From: Chloromonas sp. AAM2
Lineage: Eukaryota > Chlorophyta > Chlorophyceae > Chlamydomonadales > Chlamydomonadaceae
Reading direction: 5' to 3'
DNA: 59,145 bases
Assembly: GCA_004335635.1 (NCBI GenBank)
Contig: QAXH01005100.1
Span: forward strand, 10,572 to 69,716
Shown here: positions 23,505 to 35,900 of the stretch, one piece after another
How the letters are laid out: the number at the start of each line of letters is the position of its first letter
How positions within the stretch are numbered: position 1 is the first letter of the stretch
Made by a program: the position numbers and the translations under genes
The notes under the pieces: generated by a model
What the model was told of the DNA's origin: nothing
Databases searched by the model: none
Seen by the model: the letters and a program-made list of their open reading frames with translations, nothing else

Positions 23505-25893
23505 TTGTGCGTTACAGGGCGAGTATGAGACTGGGTTTGAAAAGGGAGGCCAAACACGCGAGCACGCACAGCTAGCCAAGACGCTGGGCGTGAGCCGCCT
23601 CATCGTGGTGGTCAACAAGCTCGACTGCCCCTCAGTCGCCCTGCCTGGAGGTGAGTAAGGGGTGGCTCTAGCGGGACACCAGGGCTGCATTGCACACCCA
23701 GTGTTTCGTCTTGTGGAATCGTTTTCACGACCCACTTGTTTTACCACTGTCAAGCTTTCCTTTGATTTCTTAGCTGATGGTAGTTCCCACAAGGTGTTTG
23801 GGACCGTGTCAAGTATTCAAACTCGAGTCTTCACAGTCAAAGTAAGATTCAAAACCGCTCTCAGAGCACCGTTCTGTCGCTAGCTACTCAGCAGTGCAGC
23901 CTAATGGCTGAGTTTACAAGGCCAGTGCTGGGTGTGGAGAACGACCTAAACATGGCAAGCCCCAGTGCTGCATCGCATGCATTGGGTGCTGTTATGGGCG
24001 CTTCTCTGCATACCGCCAGAAGCTAGCCTCGCGTTTTCTTGCACACACCCGCAGGCAAATGGGATCAAGTGCGTTTCGACAACATCGTCAACGGCATCTC
24101 ACCATTCCTGCGACAGTGCGGCTACAACCTTAAGAAGGAGGTCATTTTCCTGCCCGTGGCGGCGTTATACGGACACAACGTCAAGGAGAAGATCCCGCCG
24201 GGCGCCGCCGACTGGTACACAGGCCCCACGCTCTTTGAAACGCTTGACTCGATTGAAGACGTGGACCGCAACCCCCTGGCGCCCGTGCGCGTACCTATTG
24301 TGGACAAGTGGCGGGACATGGGCACCATCCTCATGGGGAAGATCGAGAGCGGCTTCCTGCGCGTCAACGACACCCTGCAGATCATGCCCAACAGGTACTG
24401 GCATGTCTGTCAGTGCGAAGCACCTTGACAAAAGCACTGGCCTTCAAACGCCTGTCAATACCATCAGTACTCGTGCATCACGCACCCGTGGCACTGAAAA
24501 GTCATCCGGAGACGGGACCATGTGCAAGGGCCGCTTGTTGTTTGCATGCTCGCCAGCCGCGCCGGGCACGGCTCTTGCATGGTCAGATAGCAGGGTGTGA
24601 ATGGCCGGGTTCTTCTGCTGTGCGAGCCTGAAATGCCTTTGGCCGAGAACGGTTGAACGCCTGGGCGCGATGGTCACTCCTGCCAGCCTGGAGGCTTTCA
24701 ACACAAGCACTTGCAACTTCGTGTTGTTTGGCTGACACAGCACACTGTGTGCCTGTGCAGGTTGAGAGTGAAGATCGACAACATCTACCGTGATGAGAAG
24801 GAGGTGCAGGCCAGCCGCAGCGGGGAGAATCTGCGCATGCGCATCAGCGGAGCCGAGGAAACCGACATCACGCCCGGCTTCGTGCTGTGCGGCATGAAGA
24901 ACCCCGTGCCCTGCGTGACTCAGTTTGAGGCGCAGCTCATGATTGTGGAGCTGCTCGAGCACAACTCTATTTTCACGGTAAGCTGAGGCCACTACTACTT
25001 GCATGCTTCACTCCAGGCTTTCCACCTACACACGTATGGAAGTCTGGCAGGCCCCAGAAAGGCCTTCACGGCGAGCTCAGGCCACCACTTGTGGTCACTG
25101 CGTGTGATCGTCTCACACTTCAGTAGGTAGTCATTACAGCACATGGCCTGAGCATGTCGGGGCACGATCAGGCAGACTCTATGCTTATACAGGTATCTGG
25201 TTCGGGAGTACATTTATATGGGTGGTCGTGCTTGGACGCCGACCGAGTTGCAGTGGCATTCAAGCGAGCATTAGCAAGCACTGCTACATTGGCAGCTGCA
25301 GAATATCATGCAGTGGTAATGGTAAGCAGTTTGTGCAGTCACGTGACGTGCAGCATCACACATTTTGTCTCGAGTCCTTGCTCAAGGCGTACTAGTCAAG
25401 CAACTCATTGACTTTGAGCGCGTGCATGGGAACGGATGACTGAATACGTGCATACCCCTGTCACGCAGGTTGGGTACAAGAGCGTTCTGCACATCCACAC
25501 GAACGTAGAGGAGTGCGAGATCACCCGGCTTGTGTGCGAGATCGACCCGAAGACCAAGGAGCAGAAGAAGGCCAAGTTCATCAAGGCGGGCGGTATCTGC
25601 ATGTGCCGCATCTCCGTGGAGAAGGCGATCTGTGTTGAGACCTTTGCTGTAAGTGCAGTCAAGTCGCTGGCCTGGCAACTCTGGCAAGTCTCCGCCGCGC
25701 TCTGTTCTATAGCCATCACTCTCCAGGCCTGCATACGTTGAGTGTTTGGTCGCCTCGGGAGGCTTGTCAGTGGTCATACTCCACATTGCACACTTCATTG
25801 CAGGATCTTCCCGCTCTGGGACGCTTCACGCTCCGCGACGAAGGACGGACCATTGCAATCGGCAAGATCACCAAGCTTCCCAAAACGCACTAG
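21204..25893 (+). CDS. Eukaryotic peptide chain release factor GTP-binding subunit eRF3
   Basis: GTPase that works with eRF1 to release finished proteins at stop codons. Exons: 21204-21477, 21585-21717, 22047-22125, 22369-22406, 22628-22718, 23028-23165, 23518-23650, 24055-24394, 24761-24977, 25469-25648, 25804-25893. They total 1,713 nt, giving 570 aa and a TAG stop, with phase agreeing at every junction. Residues 1-34 carry two overlapping PAM2-type motifs (LNPNAGVF and [13 protein letters not shown]), which in other eRF3s bind the PABC domain of poly(A)-binding protein. A Pro/Gln-rich linker follows. The GTPase motifs are intact: GHIDAGKS (G1, 145-152), KGITVE (G2, 200-205), [13 protein letters not shown] (G3, from 222) and NKLD (G4, 284-287). 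After them come the two EF1A-like beta-barrel domains ([48 protein letters not shown]). EF1A and HBS1 are closest alternatives, but the PAM2 region and linker favour eRF3. Convergent with fibrillarin. Confidence 0.95.
23441..23504 (+). repeat. (CAAT)16 microsatellite
   Basis: A perfect tetranucleotide run in eRF3 intron 23166-23517, ending 13 nt before the acceptor of the exon that begins at 23518. Confidence 0.95.
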
Positions 25894-25972
25894 ATTTCTC
25901 ATGACTCATCTACAACACCTGAAGTTGCAAGTGTTGAACTGGCATACATTTACCAAAGCCACCATGTACAAT

Positions 25973-25977
25973 TGTAA
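25973..25977 (+). promoter_or_regulatory. TGTAA polyadenylation signal of eRF3
   Basis: TGTAA lies 80 nt after the eRF3 stop codon, a typical distance for the volvocalean algal signal. Confidence 0.6.
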
Positions 25978-26715
25978 CGATTACGCCGCAATAGCACGCA
26001 GTGGGTTCCGAAACACACAGCCCAGAGTCCGTGCCTGTGCCTGTGGTTTGTTGACATGTCAGTAGTTTCAAGCAGCCATCTGTACCACGGCTGTCTGTCA
26101 ACCTGCAATGTAGAGGTTGTTCCCTAGCGTGTTTGGCTAGCTGAGTTCCATTACCAAAGCCCAACAGGCAGGAACCATTCTATTGCGTCGATTATCAGAA
26201 CATGCATCAGGATCGGAGAATGCACAACTAGTGATGGGCATGGCAGTTGCGATATCCAGATGACCAGGGCTTGGCCGCAGACAGCTCAAGCTTCCCACCC
26301 TGGACATCGAGCAAACGTCCCAGTGAATAACACAGAAAGTACAAGAGCGTTTGTTAGGCCTCAAACAAACGAATAGCGGGATACTAAAGCGACAACAGCT
26401 CCAACTCTTCCTACAAATAACCACAGACGTCTGTAGGCACGACTGTAAGACACCACTGCACGGCCCTGCAGTGTCTGGGACAAGACTAGTCATGCCCTGT
26501 GTGGTCCTGACAGCCGAGGTACAACATGGCGCATGCGTCTGAGATGGCGCAAACAATCCCTCGAAGCTGTGTCTGGTCAAGTCGTCGGTCATCCAGTCGA
26601 AGTCACAAAACAAAGTCATCCAGACAAAGTTGCACATGGTTGTCTGCAGCCCAGCCTCGGGCCACGAGTGCACGTGAAACACCTGTTAGTTGACGGTGCG
26701 GTAATGACAACCTCT
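25978..26715. other. Convergent intergenic region, eRF3 to fibrillarin
   Basis: Holds the 3' ends of two converging genes. No conserved coding segment was found on either strand, and no clear TGTAA for fibrillarin (TTACA on this strand). Confidence 0.5.
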
Positions 26716-28650
26716 TTACTCCTTCTTCTTGGTTGGGGCTCTGTAGACGCCCACCACCATCGCATGGTCACGCTCGTAGGGTTCAAGTGTGACCTGCTCC
26801 TTAGGCTTGAGCTGCATCTCTTGCAACTTCTTGACCTGTGGAGGCAGCGGGCAGCAACCACACCAGCATGCCTTGCTGAAGCTGTGTTGAGGTGTCCTGA
26901 ATCAAGACGACATCAACACAGCGCTGCCGCATGCGGCGTGAGTCAGCACTTCCACTGCAACATGGCAAGCTGTGCTTCATCATGGAACCTACACCATGCC
27001 TCAGGATAAGGGCCGACTGACACTCAGCCAGGGACATAGGTACCACCAAACTTACCTCGCGAGCGAAGACTGCCTCTGGCGGCGCTGTGCTGTCAATACA
27101 GCTGGCCTTGATGGAAATGACAAAGTTGCCACCGTTTTTCAAGAAGTACTGCGCGTTGAGGCCCACGATACGGGCCTGGTCCGGTTGCGCCACGTCCGCG
27201 AACACCACATCCACCATAGGCACCAACATGCGGTACTTCTGGGGATGCCGGGCATCCTCAATGATGGGGATAACGTTGGGTCGCTGCTTGGCCATGTTGA
27301 CCAAGTCACGGCCGCTGCGGTGTGAGAATTCCACGGCGTAAACCGCACCCTCCGGCCCAACTAGGTCACTGCAGTGGCTGACACTTGTCCCGCTGGCGGC
27401 ACCCAAGTAGAGCAGCTTTGACCCCGGCTTGACGTGAATGTTGTCGACACCTGCTAGGACGGATGCTGCCAACTTGGAACGGAAAGGGTTCCACACACGG
27501 TACTCCACCTGCAACCAAATGCAGGCCAGAGCTCGCATTGAACATTCACAGGCCAGCGCAGTGCCTGAACAAGCCTGAGCTAACAAACAGGCAAACAGTG
27601 CCTGACGAGCAGATAGCATCCAATCAAGTGATGCTGCCCAGTAGCAGTCAACCGTCGCTTGCGGAGACTGCAGCTATTGTTTGCCATCAAACGTCGAGCA
27701 AGTGCCCATTACCAATAGCAAGCAGGCATTGGTTAGCTGTGCAAATGATTTTCGTATGCAGGCGGTGTGTATATCCATGGCCCAGCCTGCCTTAGCTCAC
27801 CTTGTCACTGGTCCCGTCTGCCTTGGGCACCTCAGTCGCAATGCGCTTCTCGCCATACACGCTCACGCCTGGCACCAAGTTGCGGGTCACCAGCGCGTCT
27901 TCCTTGCCACGTGCAATGAACACGCCTTCATGACGATGGGCCTCCACAACCACCTTGGCACCACCCTTCATGCCACCCCGGCCACCCCTGCAACATTCAG
28001 TGATCAAAACAAATACTCAATGGCGCACACCATGCTGGCAACATGACATAGCTCATGCTGTTGATGCGCCACAAATGATCCTGCTGGACACTGGTGTGCT
28101 GGGCCTTGTGCATGCGTCTGTGTGCGCTGCGCCGCACCTGCCGCCTGCTCCTCGCCCGCCACGGCCCCCGCGAGCGCCTCCACGGCCGCCAAAGCCCCCA
28201 CGGCCTGGCTTCTCGACACCACCGCTCCGGCCACCAAAGCCTCCACGACCTGATTCAAGATGAAAATGTGCACCAGTGCGAGGGATCAGGGCTTGATGGA
28301 GTTAAGCGAACAAAGACGGAACTCTACGCAATACCCGATGCGACAGTGTAGTCATTCTGTGTCGCATTGCCACATGCAATGCCAAGCAAATCCTGCACAT
28401 GCAGGAAGCGGCGCCGGCGGACTAACCCAGCGATGCCCGGTACTCACCTCCACCACGGCCACCTCCACGGCCTCCACCTGCAGCAACACAATTGAGACAT
28501 GACTGTTGTTGTTGATCGCTGACCATCTGCATCCGTTCCAATCAGTTGCACTGGTGCATGCTGAGGATCCTCTTGCAAGCCATCCGCACCACGGTCTGAG
28601 CGTCCACCGAATCCACCACGTCCTCCACGGCCGCCCCTTTCAAAGCCCAT
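26716..28650 (-). CDS. Fibrillarin, rRNA 2'-O-methyltransferase
   Basis: Catalytic subunit of box C/D snoRNPs, which 2'-O-methylate pre-rRNA in the nucleolus. Exons in transcript order: 28650-28590, 28477-28448, 28249-28138, 27987-27801, 27508-27056, 26835-26716. They total 963 nt, giving 320 aa, the normal size. The N terminus is a Gly/Arg-rich GAR domain built from four small exons ([15 protein letters not shown] on), including one of only 30 nt. The methyltransferase domain follows: [35 protein letters not shown] (SAM-binding loop, from residue 162), [29 protein letters not shown] and the C-terminal [20 protein letters not shown]. Exon 1 could instead end at 28524, also phase 1, adding 22 residues that are not Gly/Arg-rich; the shorter form is preferred. 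Paired in function with the BMT5-like gene in the same window. Confidence 0.95.
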
Positions 28651-28974
28651 GATGGCTAGGGCGCCTGTAGAATTGGAGTGCCGCCTTGATGCAGGTTCCG
28701 CCGAGAAACCTAAGATACAATCAACAGTCTTCGCGAAGCACGACTGAAGGCAAGGCGGCTTCGCGGATTACACGCGGTGCATGGCCGGTCCTAAGCATCG
28801 CATTGCGCCATCGGCGGCGGGATCACGTGGATCCCATGTGATTCTTTTTTAGGGTCTGGCCACAGGGGCCTGCTGTTTGTGCCGCCTTTGCAGCTGTGTC
28901 CAAGGCCCTTTGCGTTCTTAACCATGCGTGCCAGAGCCAATGTCTGAACGTCTGGAGCCAACATGCACGATTAC

Positions 28975-28997
28975 CCCTAACCCTAGACCTAGGGTTT
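28975..28997 (-). promoter_or_regulatory. Telo-box-like element upstream of fibrillarin
   Basis: On the fibrillarin coding strand this reads AAACCCTAGG then TAGGGTTAGGGG, that is AAACCCTA at 28997-28990, about 340 bp before the ATG. In land plants telo boxes (AAACCCTA) mark promoters of ribosome-biogenesis and translation genes. A role here is inference. Confidence 0.4.
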
Positions 28998-29421
28998 GCA
29001 CAAGTTGCGTTCATCATGCCAAAGAGATCCTCATAAGCACCGCACCGTATTCACTAACACTGAGCACGCCACCTACTTGTCTTTCACAACTGTCATTAGA
29101 AAGCCGCTCCCTCATTTCAGCTATCTCAAAGCCACTGCACCAGCAGATTTGCTATACCATGCTCGTCAATCGCCTAACGCGACCTCTCCACCAGACTGCT
29201 GCAAGGAGGCTTGCTGCACACTTGCCACCAGCCTTGGCCGGCTGCTTGAATCGTTTGGCGCTCATCCCCATCTGAAGCAGTCACCTTGCACCATGTGTAC
29301 CCTCTTGAACTCACCGCCCCAGCCTGGGGGGATCCTCTCTGCAGCCTGACAGTCCCATTGCTGCTGGTGTTGCTGTGATGTGCTGTTTGAGACGGGCAGC
29401 CATGTAGCACCAGCAAAACAA

Positions 29422-29441
29422 ATGCCAGTTCTGGGATAATT
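29422..29441 (+). repeat. Dispersed repeat, copy D (short)
   Basis: ATGCCAGTTCTGGGATAATT matches the core of copies A and B. G/T-rich sequence resembling that downstream of copy B follows it. Confidence 0.4.
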
Positions 29442-29531
29442 TGACGGTTTCATGTGGGGGTGTTCGTGTGTCCTGTTGGGACAGGCTGTTGTGCATGGAC
29501 AAGAAAGAGATCGCCTCATGAAGCAATAAGC

Positions 29532-29536
29532 TTACA
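29532..29536 (-). promoter_or_regulatory. Possible TGTAA polyadenylation signal of acetyl-CoA carboxylase
   Basis: TGTAA on the minus strand, about 450 nt past the stop codon at 29983-29985. It is the nearest clear copy. Confidence 0.3.
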
Positions 29537-29982
29537 ACTGAGTAACAATGTTCTTTCTAGTTTTCCCCTGGAACAGGCTCAATACCCAGTCTTTGCAGAG
29601 CACGATACAATAAAGCCTAAAATCGTGCTATTGCGTCCGGCAACATAGATACACGACGCACAAAGGCGCCGACAAGATAATCCAACATAAAGTATTCACA
29701 AGACATCATCATGAGTTCCAGGAGCTGCGCTTCAAGACATGCTATCCAAGGGTTGTGGACACAGCACCACCAATGGCAAATGCACACAGCCATGCTTGCA
29801 GTCGCAACAACCTCCCAACAGTTGCAATGTGTGCCTGCAACTGCACTGCGGCACTTCTACAACTGAAGGCAACTGTCTCCACCGCTGCTGAGGCTGTTCA
29901 GATCCTCTCCAGCGCATGACAGCTGTCTCTGCAGCTTGTACAACTCCATAGGGTTGCGCATGTGCACCTGTGTCGTGTGTTC

Positions 29983-32900
29983 TCATAGGGTAGCGTGCGT
30001 GTTGACAGTGCGAGTCAGCAGGGCGCGCAGCTGCGCAGCCAGCCCAGGGTCCACGCTCAGAGTGGAGGAGAGGGCGGCAAGCAGACCCTCGCGACCCTCC
30101 TGGCTGAGCAACACCTGCGAGCACCAGCAGAGTACCGTCAGCGCAACAAATCACGCGTGCAAGCATTCGCCACTCTCTGGATGGTCAGAAATAACGCACA
30201 ACAAGTCATTTGTGTGCACATCCACAAGACCATTCGAGAGGGCTGGAGCGCCTGGCTACAGATGACATGCATTTGCAGCATCTGCCATAGCACGCTTGGC
30301 TACTTCAACTTCGTTTGGTTTCTTAGGATCACCGCTCAAGAGCTCTTGATCAACATAAAGCTTAGGCAGGCCACATTCACATCCTGGCCGCTATTTCATC
30401 CACACACGTGCTCTCTTGCCATTCGCATACGACCCTGTGTCCGTCTGGTTGCAGAAGAGGTGTCCAGGATGCTTCAGAAGCTCTCATACCTGTCTGTCTT
30501 GCAATCTCATCTAACCAACTCTGATCCAGAGACACATTTCCTGAAAACATGCGCACCTGCGACACGAGGGCGGTTGCGGCGCGCGTGCGCAGGGCCCGCA
30601 GCTCCGCGGCCAGTGCAGCCCGCCCCGCGCCGCTCTCCGCCCACTCCAGGAACGAACGGTCATCGGACATCAGGGATGCCAGGTGCCCACCAGCCCCCTG
30701 AAGGGACAGAGGTGGCAGGAGCACATGACGCAACAAATGGCAGGGGCACACTCTGCGGCACTAAGCGCTTCACCCACTTTAATCTGACTCAAATCACACT
30801 TGGACACTAGTTGATGCCTNNNNNNNNNNNNNNNNNNNNNNNNNNNNNNNNNNNNNNNNNNNNNNNNNNNNNNNNNNNNNNNNNNNNNNNNNNNNNNNNN
30901 NNNNNNNNNNNNNNNNNNNNNNNNNNNNNNNNNNNNNNNNNNNNNNNNNNNNNNNNNNNNNNNNNNNNTTGTGCTTGCATTCGTGGTGGCAGTGCTGTTG
31001 AAGATATCGCGACTCGGGGGGCTCGAGCCCCCCGGCGCCCACCCCCCGCCGCCCATCACTGATGCAGCGTGCCATCCGCGCACCAGACCAAGAGCCTCCG
31101 ACCTGCAAAGACAGGTCGTTATTCCAAGCAAACACGAACCATTTCCTTATACTTTCTGGTTTACATCGCGTGAAAGTACAGATTAGTATAGTCCAACTCA
31201 GTCAGCCACCTACTACACCAGGGGATATCCCCGCCATCTTCTCAGAACTTACATCGTGAGCCAACTTGGATTAGACACTCAACCGCTTGGCGAGTGTACT
31301 TCATTCACTCACAGGATACACATGATGTTTTACGATCACTTGATCACCAAAGCATTTCCATGCAAACAGTGGTGCCCCTGTCGTCCGCTTACCTCTGCAA
31401 GGAGGGGTCGGTGGTGTTCACATGCGCTGCCAGCTGCGCTTCCATGAGCCGCCGGCGCAGGCGCATGCCGAGGAAGGCCCTGGCCCGCTGCCAGGGCACA
31501 ATGCCATGCAGCACTCCCTTGGACAGCATGCGCACGGGCGTGTCGTGCATGTCAGCAAACGCACGGGCGACCTGCATGCGCAAGCAAGAAACGTTTAAGC
31601 AACATTCGTCGGACAACCTGGCACTGTGTTACAGGTCTGGGATTTGAGCTTGCAGTGTGATGTTAAGAGTGGGTCAACCTTTAGCAGCCTAAAGTGTGCA
31701 CACTGTGGCAGGTCTGTGAGTTGAACCAACCACAGCCGCTGTGCGCTTGCAGTGTGATGTTTTGAGCCGGTGGCAGCAGACTGAATGTGCGTAGCAGCTG
31801 CCAGCATTTCACTGTCTGCAACGTTCATGCTGACATGAAGGCCTCGCAGCAAACCTGCTCAGCAGGAACAGAAGGTGGCACCCTCGGCTCAAGACTCTCC
31901 ATGTTTGTTCACCTCACATGCGTCCTCTGCCATGTGTGCCCCTCCCACGAACTGTGTGTTCATGTGTGATATTTAATTGCGTGCGTCCTCTCTTACACTA
32001 GTATGCGCCCCTCCCCCAGTTCCCCCCACCTGCTGGTACACAGGCAGCAGTGTCTTCTCCCTCGCTTTGATGCGCGCCTCCACGCCCTTGGGTGCGCCAG
32101 GCCCCGACTGCAGGGGGGGCAGGGCCGCCGCCTCGCTCTTCAGGCCCAGGAGCACGGGGTCAGTCCTGACAGGCAGACAGAGAGGGACAGAAAAGCATTT
32201 GCATGCATATGCACGCCACACCTCGCTGTGTATACTTTTGTGTTTCTTTACACCAGGGGCACTGTCACAGGACACGTTTTGGGATGGTCACCGCTCCGAA
32301 TTATCCTCAGCAAGAAAACACAACAGAGAGCGAGTAAAGCGGGCAAGACAGGGCAAAGGAAAGCAGGAAAGAACACAATTGAACACGCAGATTGGGGTTG
32401 CAGGCAAAAGATGGGCTCGGCCGTGGCACTGAATTATGTGCCCACTTAAGATTGGTTGGGTTGAGTAAGGCCTTGGTGACCGGCCAAACGCTGACAGCCT
32501 AAACCTGCCCGGTCGATTGTTTGCTGCAGCCTTGACCTTGGTGAGGCATTCACAGGTTTGCTCAAACCATCGTATTTGACACAAACAAAAAACTGCTGTG
32601 GCCTCACCTGTGCATTAGTTTGAGCAGGTCAGGTGTTCTGAACTTGATCTCCACCACCCCGTCGGGCTCCAGCACCCCGCCCCTGGCGGTGGGGTCCGCA
32701 TACATCTCGATGCTGCCCACACTGCTGATGCAGCCGTCAACAACAACCCAGGCGCCGCCCCTGCAGACACAGGCACATCATCATCATAATGACATTGCTA
32801 ATCATAGTTTATGCAACAATGTCGCAAGATCAACCAATCCAGGCACAGGCCGCAGGTTGAAGGTGAATGGCGTGCATCGGCATATGTGTGAGACAACGAT

Positions 32901-35900
32901 GTGCAAGGTGTGTGCATGTGTGCGTGACAACGATGTGCAGGTGTGTATTTACATCGGTATCAGTTTGTCAGCAAAACTGCTGCGGGCCCCTGTGTCCCCA
33001 GTCCCCACCTCAGCTCGGCATTGCATGGGATGTACACGGTGACGGGATGGCGGTACGTGCGCAGCGCCTCCACAATCAGGGACCCGGCCTGAATGCGTGC
33101 AGCACACGTCCGCACAGTGTCAAAGTCCAAGTCACATGCTCAGTTACTTGGGCGTCAAAGTCCATGAGAGTAGTCCGATCCTTTGATAATTATTTGGTCA
33201 ACAGTGCCCATGCAAGAATGTCTGTTTAATCCCACCCGATTCCACACACACACTTTTGGCTTCTCCTGGATTGGTAGTTTTTGAAGATCATGTTTCATTC
33301 AACATTTCACTTCGACTGCCACAAGCCCCACCTGCAGCACCCCGTCGAACAGGTCGCGTTGCCCCCCGCTGAACCCCCTCCAGTTGGCCAGTATGATGAG
33401 CGGCAGCCCCTCCAGCCCGAACTCCTCTATGGCCGCTGCGGTCTTGGAGGCACTGTCAGGGTACCACACCTGAGGCACACAACAACGTACTAATACGTAG
33501 TAACAACGGTGTGAAATCGTGATGTACTAGTGTGAACACACATCTCGAGTATCCCGGCGTGAGTGACCGGTGTGTGACCAGGGGATGGCTGCGACACATA
33601 ACCGCGTACAAGCACAGACAATTGATGTATAACACACGCATCAAGTACAATGTGTGCCTAGGAGCTGGCTGGAACTCCGAGTGCGAGTAGGGGACAACGG
33701 CAGCCATTGACGTCTGGGTGCTGGGCAGCTGCCTACATCTCTCTTCAAAGGCATGAGCAGGATTGCCGTACGGGTTAGTGCTTGGCAGCCTAAAGAAAGA
33801 TGTTCCATGTGCAGCACTCCATGCGCAGCACTCCATGCGGAGTGTTGCAGTATCATGCTGTGCCCTGTCCCCATCTGTCCCCCCTACCTGTCCCGCCTGC
33901 GGTAGGTTGAGCTCCGTTGACTCGGGCAGGCCCGGGTCCGCGGGCTGGTGCCGCACCACCATAGCGGTCTCCACCGCAACCACGCCCACCGGCAGGCCGC
34001 CCAGGCGGGCGCGGCCAGTCACCTGCGCACCACCGGCAAAGCACCCACAGCAGGACCGTCACTTGTTTGTTTGCTGTGCTCTAGCCATGCTTTTCTCACC
34101 ATCATGTGTGGCACAGTAGCCTACTACAGAGGGCCTCGACCCCTGTTTGTACGATTGTTTTGCGCCTGTTTGTTCTATCCTTTGGCGTTGCACAGTGCTC
34201 TGGTTGCAACACCACACACACGTGCCAGTTCAATACCAACAGCCCTGCTCAACCCCAGTCCTGGCAACACCAACAGCAACATTCAACTCCCATCAACGGC
34301 ACCACCATTAATGCACGCAGGCACCATCACCCAAGAGCTTCATTTGCAAGGTCATCACTGTCACCAAGCTCTGAGCTATACTGGATGGTCACCCTGGCCT
34401 ATGCAATGATATGGAAGTGTCACACGCCGTTCTTATAGTAAGTCACAAAGAATTGCGGCCGTCAGTTTTCGTTGTACCTCTAGTCACCACTGTACGTGAA
34501 CTGTGCGGGATTGTGGACTATGGCGTACCAAGTAAAGTACTGACTGCTGAGGAGCACCACTTACCACTGTGCGTGCCCAGTTTGTGTGGCTTTCCAGCCA
34601 GGATCCCTTATCAAACAGCCCCGACTGCCAGTCGCCAGCCGCCCCGTTAGCCCGGCCAGCGATGGCAGCCCTGGGGTCCAACTTCTCTCCCGGAGCAGGC
34701 ATGTATGCAACTGGCCTATCCAGGGCGTCAGCACTTGGCAGAAGGGGGTGTGCGGGCACTCCTGAGGCTCCGGGGGCTAGCAGCAGGGGTGGGCAGAAGC
34801 TGAGGTGCTGAAGGATGGTCTGAACGCCTTCTAGGTCGTCGGCCACCACGTGGTGAGAAACGCCATTGGCTGCCATGACGCGTGGGCCACCCAGCTGCAT
34901 GTGGCTGCTGTACACGGGCCGGCCCAGCAGCTTGTTCAGAGCAGCGAACCTGCGGACAGTGCATGTATGTCATGCACACATCAGAAAGTTTGTGTTGATC
35001 AGGGAAGCCGCCACAAGACATGGACGGGATGGTCTAGCAGCGTGTATGGCCTAGCACAGTGTATGTCTGATTGCGTCAGGGAAGCTGTCTCTGGGCACTG
35101 AACAGAATGGGCACCGCCCTGACCTACTCTGAGTCCACTATCGTAAAAAGGCATTGTGAACAGTCTCGTGTTTAACAATAGATTCAAAATGGCCCTCATG
35201 TTTTGTTCGTGTTCTGAAAAAATAATTCTTAAGCCTCGTGTTGATTGACAAGACGTGCGGACTGTTTCCATCCCACGGCGTGAACAGGCACTCCCAATTC
35301 AACACGCCACAAACACTCACCCTGTGAGTATGATGGGCTGGTCGGCCCGCTGGATGCACCTCCTGCCGAGTCTAGCCAGGTAGGCGCCAATGCCCACGGT
35401 GCGCCCGCTCACAAGAGTGATGGTGTAACCGTCCCTGAGGGGGGAAAACAGGTAAGCACACTCTACTCGATTAGGTGGAGCAATTTTTGCAAGAATGAGA
35501 GTACAGTCCGGGGAGTCAGTCCCAATCTTAGACCCAACAGCTCGAGTGATAGCTTGAACAGGCCCACTGGCCTAGTTGCACTTCATTGAATTCAAACTTC
35601 AGGAAAGTGTGAGATTGTGGGTAAAGCAGAATTTACTTCATTGGATTCAAACTCTTGCTCATTTGCATGTTGCTATTTGTACGATGTTCAGATGTGAGCA
35701 TACAATGCGGGCGGGTGAACAAGACCATTTCGAGACCATTTATCCTCCTGCACAATGCACACTGCTGCTGCTTGTGCAGGTGCTGCAAGGATATGGAAGA
35801 CAGGGGAGGGAGAGAAAGGCTGTGGCTTCTGACCTCCGACCGCGTCTGACCTCCGACCGAACTCCACTCCAACTGAACATCAGTTGAACGCCAACTGAAC

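Larger units (their letters stand above)
28651..29982. other. Intergenic region, fibrillarin promoter and carboxylase 3' UTR
   Basis: Both neighbours are on the minus strand. The interval should hold the fibrillarin promoter (near 28650-29100) and the carboxylase 3' UTR. It also contains a telo-box-like site and dispersed repeat copy D. No coding segment could be supported. Confidence 0.5.

Noticed and set aside
23244..23658. Open frames with repeated Asn-Gln-Ser-Ile
   Set aside because: They translate the intronic (CAAT)16 repeat beside a real eRF3 exon.
26137..26682. 181-codon minus-strand ORF between eRF3 and fibrillarin
   Set aside because: No family resemblance, no exon-like borders, and it sits in the expected fibrillarin 3' UTR.
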